This document shows, in pieces, positions 25,117 to 33,162 of a DNA stretch of 64,000 nt. Position 1 is the stretch's first letter; each line of letters opens with the position of its first letter. Origin of the DNA: Arthrobacter sp. NIO-1057 (lineage in GTDB: Bacteria > Actinomycetota > Actinomycetes > Actinomycetales > Micrococcaceae); NCBI RefSeq assembly GCF_900094805.1, contig NZ_FMAT01000009.1, positions 1-64,000 on the forward strand. The letters run 5' to 3'. The notes beneath the pieces were generated by a model. That model did not search any database. It had not been told where the DNA came from and was given only the letters and a program-made list of their open reading frames with translations. The position numbers and the translations under genes were made by a program.

Positions 25117-25926
25117 ATGGCAACATCTACCACGCCGGCATCCAAGTCGCAGTTCGCTGCCATCGGCCTTGACATGGGCGGATCATCGATCAAGTACGCC
25201 CTAGTGGGAACCGACGGAAAACTTGTCGAAAGTACCTTTAATAAAGCGCTCACCCCTGAAGGTGCGCATCCAGAGGCTGTCGCCGAGGTCATGGCACAAA
25301 TTATTCGTGACTTACAAGAAGTCACGGGCGAAGATCTCGCGGGCCTGCCAGCAGGCGTGACCGTGCCGGGCATCGTCATCGACGGAGTCGTGCATTCGGC
25401 CGCGAACATCGATAAGGCCTGGATCGGCCTGGATGCTACCTCCATGCTCAGCGAGGTACTCGATCGCGAAGTTTACCTACTGAACGATGCAGATGCTGCC
25501 GGTGTCGCCGAAGTCTATGCAGGAGCAGGGTCCAAGGATGGCCAGCCACTGAAAGGCAGCACCTTGTTGCTGACCTTGGGTACCGGTATCGGTTCTGCCT
25601 TCTTCCGCGATGGGGTACTGTTCCCGAACGTTGAATTTGGACACCTAGAAATCGACGGTTTTGACGCCGAAAGTAAAGCCGCGGCCCGCGTGATGCGCGA
25701 AGAAAACCTGAGCTGGGAGCAGTACATTGCCCGCCTGCAGCGCTACCTTTCCCATGTGGAATTCTTGTGCAGCCCTGACTTGATTGTCATCGGCGGCGCA
25801 ATCTCCGAGGACCACGAGCACTTCTTGCCTAAGCTGGACTTGCGAGCAAAACTCGTCCCCGCAGAATTCAACAACGCCGCCGGGGTGTTGGGCGCCGCAC
25901 AGCGCGCTATGCATCCGGGCAATTAG
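25117..25926 (+). CDS. ppgK: Polyphosphate glucokinase
   Basis: The 269-residue ROK kinase phosphorylates glucose with polyphosphate (or ATP) in the cytosol. Motifs are GLDMGGSSIKYALV near residue 14, PGIVIDG, the catalytic-region LNDADAAGVAE, LTLGTGIGSA and FGHLEIDG, all characteristic of actinobacterial PpgK and without the CxCGxxGC zinc motif of ATP glucokinases. ATG 25117 follows GGGGAG. A HAD phosphatase gene follows after 7 bp. Confidence 0.88.
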   Translation: MATSTTPASKSQFAAIGLDMGGSSIKYALVGTDGKLVESTFNKALTPEGAHPEAVAEVMAQIIRDLQEVTGEDLAGLPAGVTVPGIVIDGVVHSAANIDKAWIGLDATSMLSEVLDREVYLLNDADAAGVAEVYAGAGSKDGQPLKGSTLLLTLGTGIGSAFFRDGVLFPNVEFGHLEIDGFDAESKAAARVMREENLSWEQYIARLQRYLSHVEFLCSPDLIVIGGAISEDHEHFLPKLDLRAKLVPAEFNNAAGVLGAAQRAMHPGN

Positions 25927-25933
25927 GAACCAC

Positions 25934-26749
25934 ATGCATACGATTGACCCGAACGCCCAGATCAAACTAGTAGCTGTCGACATGGACGGCACCTTTTTGG
26001 ACGGTGACGGTCAAATCCCAGATGAAGCCTGGGGCGTGATTGACCAGTTACAACAGCGAGGCATCAAATTTGTGCCCGCTTCTGGCCGTCAGTTCGCGAC
26101 CCTGCGTGATCAGTTCGCCCCACTGGGCGAAATTGCCATCATCGCCGAAAACGGCACCGTCGTGATGGATGGAGAGAATGAGATTTTCTCCAACATTATC
26201 CAGACCTCGTCGGTCAAAGCGGTCATTAAGGCCGTGCGAGAGCAGGACGCGTTAGATGCAGGGTTGGTCTTGTGCGGGCGACGGACTGCCTACGTAGAGC
26301 GCACGGATGATAAATTCATGCAGGCGGTGGCCCACTACTACCGCGCCGTGCAGGTCGTTGAGAACCTTGAAGAGGTTCAGGACGAGATCATGAAGATGGC
26401 AGTGAACGTAGGCTCCGGCAAGGTGCAGGAAATGGCCTCAGCGCTTGATGTTCCACTGCAGGTCGTAATCTCCGGTAGTCACTGGGTTGATGCCATGAAT
26501 CGTGGAGTGCACAAGGGTCTAGCTTTAGGCGCCCTGCAAAAAGAACTGGGCATCAGCGACGACGAAACAGTAGTGTTTGGCGATTACCCGAATGATCTGG
26601 AAATGATCAAGGCTGCCACCTATTCCTTCGCGATGGCCAATGCCCATCCCGAGGTGGCGCAAGCAGCAAACTTCAGGGCTCCAGCCAATACCGAACACGG
26701 TGTCTTGCAGGTCTTGCGCGCATATTTGGACGGGCGCACACAGCTGTAA
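25934..26749 (+). CDS. HAD superfamily hydrolase, Cof-like (subclass IIB)
   Basis: A 271-residue phosphatase with nucleophile and acid/base aspartates in VAVDMDGTFLDGDG (D16, D18), a IIB cap and the C-terminal motif GDYPNDLEMI. Cof-like HADs hydrolyse sugar phosphates and related metabolites. The true start is ATG 25934, just after ppgK; a longer frame lies inside ppgK. The pairing with a glucokinase suggests a sugar phosphate substrate. Confidence 0.86.
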   Translation: MHTIDPNAQIKLVAVDMDGTFLDGDGQIPDEAWGVIDQLQQRGIKFVPASGRQFATLRDQFAPLGEIAIIAENGTVVMDGENEIFSNIIQTSSVKAVIKAVREQDALDAGLVLCGRRTAYVERTDDKFMQAVAHYYRAVQVVENLEEVQDEIMKMAVNVGSGKVQEMASALDVPLQVVISGSHWVDAMNRGVHKGLALGALQKELGISDDETVVFGDYPNDLEMIKAATYSFAMANAHPEVAQAANFRAPANTEHGVLQVLRAYLDGRTQL

Positions 26750-26753
26750 ATAC

Positions 26754-26797
26754 TTCTGCCCTCCATGTCAGGGAATCTCCTGGCATGGAGGGCAGAA
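26754..26797. terminator. Bidirectional hairpin
   Basis: Arms 26754-26767 and 26784-26797 pair perfectly over 14 bp; the inner bases extend the stem with one mismatch. It separates the convergent HAD and CMD genes. Confidence 0.8.
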
Positions 26798-26798
26798 C

Positions 26799-27122
26799 CT
26801 ATTGTGCGTAGATGTCTTTGGCTAGCCGAAGCGCTGCCCAAGCTTTGGGCCATCCGACATAAAACGCCGCATGGGTGATCACTTCAGCGATCTCTTCGGC
26901 CGTTACCGCATTTGCCTTTGCCAGGCGAAGATGATGTTCCAAGGAACTATCGAGAATACCGCTGGAGAGCAACGCGGTGACGGTGACAATGCTTCTGTCT
27001 CGGGCCGGTAGCTGCGTGGTGCGACTCCACACCTCGCCGAAAAGCACGTCATCATTTAGTGCTGCAAATTTAGGTGCGAAGTCTCCCATTGCGTCGCGTC
27101 CAGCAGTGACCTTTTCAGTCAT
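26799..27122 (-). CDS. Carboxymuconolactone decarboxylase (CMD) family protein
   Basis: A 107-residue all-helical protein: the core RDRSIVTVTALLSSGILDSSLEHHLRLAKANAVTAEEIAEVITHAAFY matches CMD/AhpD-like proteins. The peroxidase CxxC pair of AhpD is absent. Such proteins next to aldo/keto reductases and cupins are common in electrophile-response clusters; the reaction is unknown. It is last in the leftward run. Confidence 0.85.
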   Translation of the reverse strand: MTEKVTAGRDAMGDFAPKFAALNDDVLFGEVWSRTTQLPARDRSIVTVTALLSSGILDSSLEHHLRLAKANAVTAEEIAEVITHAAFYVGWPKAWAALRLAKDIYAQ

Positions 27123-27131
27123 GAGTCATTC

Positions 27132-27989
27132 CTACTTTCCGCTGTAGACCGGGAACATGCTGGAATCACCATAATCACGTTCGTGAAGATCTTGCAGGAT
27201 CTGCATATCTGATTCTGAAATTTCGAAGTCAAGCGCGGCATTGGATTTCATATGCTCAGGATTTGCCGTCCTGGGCAGGGAAACGGTCCCCAGCTGGATG
27301 GTGTACTTGATGCACAACTGTGGAACACTCACTTCGTAGCGTGAAGCGATCTCGTTGATCGTATCGTTGCCAAGAATCTCACCGTGTCCGATGGGGGAGT
27401 AGGCCTGAACAATGATGTTCTTCTGCTGGCAGAAGTTGATCAACTCCGTTGGCGTGTTTCCCGCATGGATCAGAATTTGGTTGACCTGCGGAGCAATTTC
27501 AGCGTTATCGATGATGTTTTGCAGATCTGCTTCGAGGAAATTGGAGACGCCGATAGAGCGAAACTTTCCTGCCTTATAGGCCTCTTCTAGGGCCTTCCAC
27601 GCCGCGAGATTACCGTCTGAGAAGTCGTCGCTGCGGAACTGATCCCAAGGCTGTGGAGCATGGATCAGCATGAGATCGATGTAGTCCAGCCCCAGCTTTT
27701 CCAAAGATTCATCAATCGCGGCGACTGCTTGATCGTAGTCCTTGATCTCGGCGGCAAGCTTGGTCGAGACGAAGAGCTCTTCGCGTGGCAGTGCACCAGA
27801 ACGCAGGCCTTCTCCCACGCCTCGTTCGTTGCCGTAAGCCTGGGCAGTGTCGATATTGCTGTATCCAAGTTCAATCGCGGCGCGCACCGCGGCTGGTGCG
27901 GCATCGTCATCAATGAACCACGTTCCGAGACCCAGCTTCGGTATGCTCACCGAGTTGGACAGCGTATAGGTTTCGTTCAAGATACTCAT
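27132..27989 (-). CDS. Aldo/keto reductase
   Basis: The 285-residue (alpha/beta)8 oxidoreductase has the full catalytic tetrad D47, Y52, K77 and H110 and the signature LGYSNIDTAQAYGNE. It should reduce aldehydes or ketones with NADPH, close to 2,5-diketogluconate reductase types. It starts 2 bp after the upstream cupin gene ends and is followed by the CMD gene after 9 bp. Confidence 0.9.
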   Translation of the reverse strand: MSILNETYTLSNSVSIPKLGLGTWFIDDDAAPAAVRAAIELGYSNIDTAQAYGNERGVGEGLRSGALPREELFVSTKLAAEIKDYDQAVAAIDESLEKLGLDYIDLMLIHAPQPWDQFRSDDFSDGNLAAWKALEEAYKAGKFRSIGVSNFLEADLQNIIDNAEIAPQVNQILIHAGNTPTELINFCQQKNIIVQAYSPIGHGEILGNDTINEIASRYEVSVPQLCIKYTIQLGTVSLPRTANPEHMKSNAALDFEISESDMQILQDLHERDYGDSSMFPVYSGK

Positions 27990-27991
27990 CG

Positions 27992-28423
27992 TTATTCTCC
28001 CTTGGGTGCTAGCTGCTGGTAGGTCTCATCACTTACTGGTTCAAGCCATTCGTTGCGGAGGCCTTCGCCCGGGGTGATGTAGGCAAGATGGCTGAACCAC
28101 TGTTCTCCTTTCGCACCGTGCCAGTGCTTGGTTCCTGCTGGGACGCGGATGACGGTGCCTGGAACCATGCTGATGGGTTCTTCGCCTTCGGCCTGGTACC
28201 AGCCGGAACCAGCGGTACAGATCAGGATTTGGTCTCCGCCGCCCTCTTGTCCGTGGTGAATGTGCCAGTTGTTGCGGCACCCCGGTTCAAAGGTGACGTT
28301 ATGCAGTGGCACGCTGCCTTCGGCTAGTGGGGCAAGGTAACTTTGTCCGCTGAAGTATTGGGCAAATCCGTCATTTGGCTCGCCTTGAGCGAAGGGTTGG
28401 TCAAAAGGTTCTTCGGTCATCAT
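27992..28423 (-). CDS. Cupin-domain protein
   Basis: A 143-residue cupin. The motif region CRNNWHIHHGQEGGGDQILICTAGSGWYQ gives the His-His-(Gln/Glu) site and PAGTKHWHGAKG the last His. This form is common beside CMD, AKR and SDR genes in bacteria. Start is the first of two adjacent ATG codons. Function unknown. Confidence 0.83.
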   Translation of the reverse strand: MMTEEPFDQPFAQGEPNDGFAQYFSGQSYLAPLAEGSVPLHNVTFEPGCRNNWHIHHGQEGGGDQILICTAGSGWYQAEGEEPISMVPGTVIRVPAGTKHWHGAKGEQWFSHLAYITPGEGLRNEWLEPVSDETYQQLAPKGE

Positions 28424-28467
28424 GATTCCTTAGTGGTAGTTCACCTAGATGATGTGTGAGGAGAAGG

Positions 28468-29133
28468 CTAGAGTGCGTTTTTGCCGACGAAAGTACGGAA
28501 TTCGGAAGGGTTTTGGTGCAGGCCAAAAATGGTTTCGGCGAGGTCCGCTGGTTTATGATCTGGCTCGGAACCTCCGATAGCGTGCGGAATGATCAGTTGG
28601 GCCACGTGGATGCCCTCGGACGTGAGTGCGTCATGGAGCATTTGGCCATATGCGGATTCAGCTGCGAAGGCTATGGAAGTGCCGGTGACGTTGCCGTTGG
28701 GACGGACCGCACTGCTTCCATTGATCAGCAGGATGGTCCCTTCGCCACGTTCACGCATAGCGGGAAGGACATGGTTTATTGCCGTGACCGGGCCATAGAC
28801 CGACTGCTCGATGGGGCCGAGTAGATCTGCTGCCGAAGTTTCGAGCACCGGCTTCATGAAGTCACCGGTTGGCACCGGCGAGTACTGGAGCACCTGAATT
28901 TCTCCGAGCTCGCTGGCTGCTTGGGTCAAGGCATCGCGCAACTGCTCAGGGTTGCGGGCATCTGCAGCGTATCCACGAGCAGTAATGTTTTGTTCATTCA
29001 GTGACGCGGTTAGCGAGTCGAGATGATGCTGTGTTCGTGAGATCAGTGCGATAGAGAATCCCGACTGACCAAATTTCTGTGCCACAGCCAGTCCCAGTCC
29101 GGGACCTGCCCCAATAATCGCCACGGTGCTCAC
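28468..29133 (-). CDS. Short-chain dehydrogenase/reductase with degenerate active site
   Basis: A 221-residue SDR with the cofactor loop GAGPGLG (residues 8-14) and the D-A-R region. The expected catalytic Y-x3-K is not present: the corresponding stretch reads AFAAESAYGQM. It may be inactive as a classical dehydrogenase or act as a flavin/NAD-binding reductase. GTG 29133 is chosen because GGAGG lies 7 nt upstream. It is first of the redox operon, behind an inverted repeat at 29163-29181. Confidence 0.8.
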   Translation of the reverse strand: MSTVAIIGAGPGLGLAVAQKFGQSGFSIALISRTQHHLDSLTASLNEQNITARGYAADARNPEQLRDALTQAASELGEIQVLQYSPVPTGDFMKPVLETSAADLLGPIEQSVYGPVTAINHVLPAMRERGEGTILLINGSSAVRPNGNVTGTSIAFAAESAYGQMLHDALTSEGIHVAQLIIPHAIGGSEPDHKPADLAETIFGLHQNPSEFRTFVGKNAL

Positions 29134-29158
29134 AAAGATTCCCTCCATCAACAATTTT

Positions 29159-29181
29159 GTGTCTTACATTTTCACTGTAAG
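29159..29181. promoter_or_regulatory. Operator-like inverted repeat before the SDR-cupin-AKR-CMD operon
   Basis: CTTACA (29163-29168) and TGTAAG (29176-29181) are perfect inverted arms 7 bp apart. The overlapping 9-mer GTGTCTTAC (29159-29167) recurs inverted at 30167-30175, just before the XRE regulator start. A shared motif at both promoters suggests one regulator. Confidence 0.5.
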
Positions 29182-29274
29182 CACGGAAGATCGTTTCAGG
29201 GAGACCCTGTGAGTACCACTAACGGGAAGGACCCGGCTAGCCGGAACGCGGAGCCACAGCAGGGCTGCGAACCT

Positions 29275-30156
29275 TTAGCTTTGAGCTGGTGAACGTGTTG
29301 GTGCGCTCTGTTCACTTGCTATCCACGACGCTAGAAGCTGGATTCGTTCTGCCGAAGCGGAGCCCGGTTCCGGTGCATAAATCGTAAGGGTGTAACCATG
29401 CTCCGATTCCATGTCCATACCTTCGAAAGCCAAAGTCACTTCGCCGACTATCGGATGGTGGAAGGTCTTGACGCCGCTTCCGTGATGACGCACGTTGTGC
29501 TTACCCCAGCGAGTGCGAAATTCGGCTGAGCGGGTCGAAAGTTCACCGATGAGGTCATGGAATTCTTTGTTGTGTGGGTCGCGAGCAGCTTCGGTGCGCA
29601 AGATCGCCACAGTTATATCAGCCATGACATCCCACTGCGGATAGAACTGTTTCGCGCGCTCATCAAGGAAAGTGTGCCGGGCAAAATTCGGTTCCTGACC
29701 CGGAACATCATAGAGCTGAGAATAGAAGGCTTTTCCTAGCGGATTGGCCGCTAAAAGATCAAGACGTCCATTGCGGACGAATGCTGGCCCTGCGGTAAAT
29801 CCTGCCAACGCCCACTGCAACCCTTGGCTAGGAACCCAGTGCTTGGAAGATTGACGTTTTACCGGACGGCCAATGGGACCGGCAGCATCTGCCAGGTTAA
29901 AGAGGTGCGCGCGCTCGGCATCATTCAGTAGTAGGGCCTTGGCTAAGGCATCGAGTATTTCCCGGGAAGCTCCGCTGATGCCGCCACGTTCGAGTTTGGT
30001 GTAATACTCCACGCTCATACCAGCCAGGACGGCGACTTCGGTACGACGTAATCCCTTGACTCGCCGGTTGGTGCCACGCGGCAGTCCAACTTGTTCGGGG
30101 GTGACTTTCTCTCGGCGCGAGGTCAAAAACTCGCGAACCTCACTACGGGTGTCCAT
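29275..30156 (-). CDS. XRE family regulator with MmyB-like ligand domain
   Basis: A 293-residue regulator: an N-terminal XRE HTH (about 5-80; GLRRTEVAVLAGMSVEYYTKLERG) and a C-terminal MmyB-type ligand-binding domain (DERAKQFYPQWDVMADITVAILRTEAARDP). The family controls redox genes in actinobacteria and binds fatty-acid-like ligands. ATG 30156 is preferred over an upstream frame that would read through a terminator hairpin. Probable controller of the downstream SDR operon. Confidence 0.87.
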   Translation of the reverse strand: MDTRSEVREFLTSRREKVTPEQVGLPRGTNRRVKGLRRTEVAVLAGMSVEYYTKLERGGISGASREILDALAKALLLNDAERAHLFNLADAAGPIGRPVKRQSSKHWVPSQGLQWALAGFTAGPAFVRNGRLDLLAANPLGKAFYSQLYDVPGQEPNFARHTFLDERAKQFYPQWDVMADITVAILRTEAARDPHNKEFHDLIGELSTRSAEFRTRWGKHNVRHHGSGVKTFHHPIVGEVTLAFEGMDMESEHGYTLTIYAPEPGSASAERIQLLASWIASEQSAPTRSPAQS

Positions 30157-30175
30157 AGCTTCGATAGTAAGACAC

Positions 30176-30214
30176 GAAGGAGGTACCGAGACAGTCTCTC
30201 TCGGTACCTCCTTC
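30176..30214 (-). terminator. 16-bp hairpin after the M20 amidohydrolase
   Basis: Arms 30176-30191 and 30199-30214 pair perfectly around a 7-nt loop, 9 bp beyond the amidohydrolase stop. No U-run follows, but the stem is strong. It also lies in the leader of the XRE gene, whose GTGTCTTAC box abuts it. Confidence 0.7.
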
Positions 30215-30222
30215 ACGCCTAC

Positions 30223-31431
30223 CTAACGCCCAAGATAGTGCAGCACACCGGCCACAGCGGCACGGACTCCGGTGTCCAAGGCTCCACGGTATTCCGGCAA
30301 GAAGAACGGGGAGTGATTGACTGCCGGAGCAGGGTCTTCAGGGGAAGCCCCGCCGAACATCCAGAAAACACTGGGAACGTTAATGGCATCACCAAGTGCG
30401 CCGAAGTCTTCGGACCCCATGGCTGGGGGAACCAAACGGATGTTTTCTGCTCCGAACTCTTCACCGAATACCGAGACCAGTGCCTCGGTATGCTGCGGAT
30501 CATTGAATAAACGCGGGAAGGTGTAGAGCTCGGTGATTTTAGGTTCAGGAGCGTTTGATGCGGCAGCTTCAGCATTGATAATTCGGCTCACCGCTGAGAG
30601 GACTTGAGCACGCACCGATTCGGTGAGGGTACGGATATTCAGGGTGAAAACAGCAATGTCAGGGATGATGTTTTCCTTCAACCCGGCATGGAATGACCCG
30701 CAGGTCACGACCGCGGAATCCAAGGGGCTGAGCTCGCGAGATGTGATGGTCTGGAGCCGGGTAATGATGTTGGCGCCCAAGACGATCGGATCAATGGAGT
30801 CCTGTGGTTGGGAGCCGTGAGCCTGTTTGCCGTAGAGCGTGACCTCTAGGGAATCGGCCATGGCCATGGCTGATTCCGGGGTCACACAAATGTTTCCCGA
30901 AGCAAAAGGGAAAACATGCTGGCCCAGTACCACCTGAGGGTGCGGAACTTTATCCCACAGCCCATCGGCAACCATCGCAGCAGCACCGGCACTGGTTTCC
31001 TCACCTGGCTGAAAAATGAAGATTACCGTTCCATGCCACGCATCGGTGTTGCGCACAAGAATTCGTGCGGCAGCCAAGGCGCTGGCCACATGGGTGTCAT
31101 GCCCACAACCGTGCATCACCGGCACATCGGTACCATCAGCCAGGGTGCCACGAGCAGTGGAAGCATAATCAACGTTGGTCGCTTCCTGAATAGGCAGTCC
31201 ATCGCTGTCCGCACGGAAAGCTATGACCGGGCCTTCACCATTGCGCAAGGCGGCAACCACACCGGTTGATCCGCAACGGAAGTGTTCAATGCCTATTTCG
31301 CTCAGGCTTGCTTCGATAAACGCGGCGGTATTGTGTTCCTGCATGGACAGCTCCGGGCTCTGATGCAGGTGCAGGTAGTCCTCGTGAAGTTTGCTGGTTT
31401 CGGTTTCGGTGAGCTGGATAGTCTTCAGCAT
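30223..31431 (-). CDS. M20 family amidohydrolase (hippurate hydrolase-like)
   Basis: A 402-residue metalloenzyme of the M20D group. Metal ligands are C109 and H111 (MHGCGHDTH), E144/E145 (QPGEETSAGAA) and a late His in VNHSPFF. These enzymes cleave N-acyl or N-aroyl amino acids and related amides in the cytosol. Two membrane protein genes precede it in the same operon, with 13 bp between. The proximity of an Lrp-type regulator suggests that the released amino acid is the signal. Confidence 0.88.
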   Translation of the reverse strand: MLKTIQLTETETSKLHEDYLHLHQSPELSMQEHNTAAFIEASLSEIGIEHFRCGSTGVVAALRNGEGPVIAFRADSDGLPIQEATNVDYASTARGTLADGTDVPVMHGCGHDTHVASALAAARILVRNTDAWHGTVIFIFQPGEETSAGAAAMVADGLWDKVPHPQVVLGQHVFPFASGNICVTPESAMAMADSLEVTLYGKQAHGSQPQDSIDPIVLGANIITRLQTITSRELSPLDSAVVTCGSFHAGLKENIIPDIAVFTLNIRTLTESVRAQVLSAVSRIINAEAAASNAPEPKITELYTFPRLFNDPQHTEALVSVFGEEFGAENIRLVPPAMGSEDFGALGDAINVPSVFWMFGGASPEDPAPAVNHSPFFLPEYRGALDTGVRAAVAGVLHYLGR

Positions 31432-31444
31432 TGTTCTCGGTTCC

Positions 31445-32164
31445 TTAGCTTTCTGTTGAGTAGGTGGTTTTGCGGTTACGCAACAACCAGGAGAAGAGGA
31501 TGGAGCAAATCACTACGATGGCGGTGGCAAACATTCCCAGGGTTGGGGCCAATGGCACGAGCACAAAGTTCATGAGCAGGGCCAGCACCACGGCGATCAC
31601 CGTCGGGCGGAAGGACTTCATGGCCACGATGCTTTGCACCAGCACCGCACCCATCAGTGAAGGCATAATGTACAGCCGGGCCACCTCAATGACGTCGGCT
31701 GGAATCAGCGACACCAGCCAGGTGCCCAGTAAACCGACGAGCAACAACAGGCTGGTTAGGTGAACAGTTGCTGCGCCGCAGATCGCCATGACCGCAGCTA
31801 GATCACCGCGTTTGGTTCCAGGCTTGGCGCCGATGGTGGACTGAGCGACGATGGCCGCCGGGAGCAATTTATTGGAAATGTTTCCGATCATGAATGCCTG
31901 GTACATCGCGGCAGAACCCAGGATAGGGAAGTAGGTCAGGGGCTCGACGAACCACAGGACCCCGAAGGTTCCAGCGACTGCCAGGAACGCCACCCAGATC
32001 ATGGCCCCGGTGATTTCCAGACCGCTGAAGAACGCAATGTAGATAGGGCCGATCAAGGAGAGCACCAGACCAATGATCATGGTGTTCCGGCCGTAGCGGC
32101 TGGTTTGCTTTTCGAAGCGTGCGATGGATGCGTCGGCGCTTGAAAGTTGTGATGTCGTAGTCAT
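31445..32164 (-). CDS. Multi-pass membrane protein, probable transporter subunit
   Basis: A 239-residue protein with about six transmembrane segments and no recognised family. It is encoded between another multi-pass membrane protein and an M20 amidohydrolase, with gaps of 9 and 13 bp. The pairing suggests a two-component transporter for the amidohydrolase substrate, an inference from order alone. Confidence 0.7.
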   Translation of the reverse strand: MTTTSQLSSADASIARFEKQTSRYGRNTMIIGLVLSLIGPIYIAFFSGLEITGAMIWVAFLAVAGTFGVLWFVEPLTYFPILGSAAMYQAFMIGNISNKLLPAAIVAQSTIGAKPGTKRGDLAAVMAICGAATVHLTSLLLLVGLLGTWLVSLIPADVIEVARLYIMPSLMGAVLVQSIVAMKSFRPTVIAVVLALLMNFVLVPLAPTLGMFATAIVVICSILFSWLLRNRKTTYSTES

Positions 32165-32173
32165 GATGGATCC

Positions 32174-32920
32174 TTAAGCGGTGTGCAGGAAGTATGCGGC
32201 AACAATGGAAACGACGATGGAAATGCCCAGGGCCCATTCCTTCAGCCACTTAATGTTCAGGACTTTGGCGAGGTAGAGGCATAGCCCCATCATGGCTGCC
32301 GAGATGCAAACTAGTATCAGGTGCACATTGGATTTTGGAAGTTCAGCAATGGTCAGGGCACTGAAAGCACCAAGCAGGGCTGCGGTGGGTACCAGTGCCA
32401 TGACGGCAGGGTTGCGCTTGGAGAGTGTATTTCCACCCTTTTTCAGTAGTGGAGTCATGATCAGTGTGCAGATCATCCACATGGCACCTGACAAGCTCAT
32501 GGCCATGAAAGCCACACCGAAGACTTGCTGGGTGTAGCTGTCTCCGCCCAGGGCCGCACCCATAGTGCTGGCGGAAATGCTGGCAGAGCCGGTCTCTGCG
32601 GCGGCCGAACCGATCAGGCCGATACGGACTAGAACGGCTGGGGTGCCGAACAGTGCCAGCAATGCGATGGACACGAGCACCACGGCGAGGGAGGGACCGA
32701 TTGAGGCGACGGCGCCGGCGCGGAAGGATTCTTTGACTTCCGCCAGTGGTATGTCCACGTGTGGTGCGGCTTTCTTGACGGCCCGTGAGTAGAGAATGCA
32801 TTGGACGAAAATGACTGCAAAGACTCCCAACGCACAGAACCAGAGGACGGGCGAATTAGCTAATGCCCAGATGTCCGTTGAAGTTGGATCACCTGCTGCC
32901 AAGATTCTTTGCGTGGTCAT
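32174..32920 (-). CDS. Multi-pass membrane protein, DUF5058-like
   Basis: A 248-residue protein with about seven transmembrane segments. The segment IGLIGSAAAETGSASISASTMGAALGGDSYT is rich in small residues and resembles what I recall of DUF5058 proteins. ATG 32920 follows AAGGAG; the longer frame is rejected. First gene of the operon, divergent from the Lrp-type regulator. No characterised homologue is known to me. Confidence 0.7.
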   Translation of the reverse strand: MTTQRILAAGDPTSTDIWALANSPVLWFCALGVFAVIFVQCILYSRAVKKAAPHVDIPLAEVKESFRAGAVASIGPSLAVVLVSIALLALFGTPAVLVRIGLIGSAAAETGSASISASTMGAALGGDSYTQQVFGVAFMAMSLSGAMWMICTLIMTPLLKKGGNTLSKRNPAVMALVPTAALLGAFSALTIAELPKSNVHLILVCISAAMMGLCLYLAKVLNIKWLKEWALGISIVVSIVAAYFLHTA

Positions 32921-33022
32921 GTGAGCTCCTTGTCTCGGGCACCGCCTAATGTGATGCGCGTCTCTATGAAAGTCAACGATCCGCCATTCCCGGGCGTCAA
33001 ACAAGATCTGGCAGATTTAGCC

Positions 33023-33075
33023 AGATTTTTGTCGAAAATCTCCAAAACTATCGATTAGTTGCCCCAATTTTGGGG
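33023..33075. promoter_or_regulatory. Two inverted repeats between the amidohydrolase operon and the Lrp-type gene
   Basis: AGATTTT (33023-33029) and AAAATCT (33035-33041) are inverted around 5 bp; CCCCAA (33062-33067) and TTGGGG (33070-33075) around 2 bp. AT-rich paired sites in a divergent gap beside an Lrp-type gene suit Lrp binding. Confidence 0.5.
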
Positions 33076-33162
33076 AAAAGTGTGGGCGGGGGCACGAAAT
33101 AATAGAGCTCATTGACGAGATATTCCTTGCCTTACGAAGAATTTGGCCTGAGAGTAGGAGCT

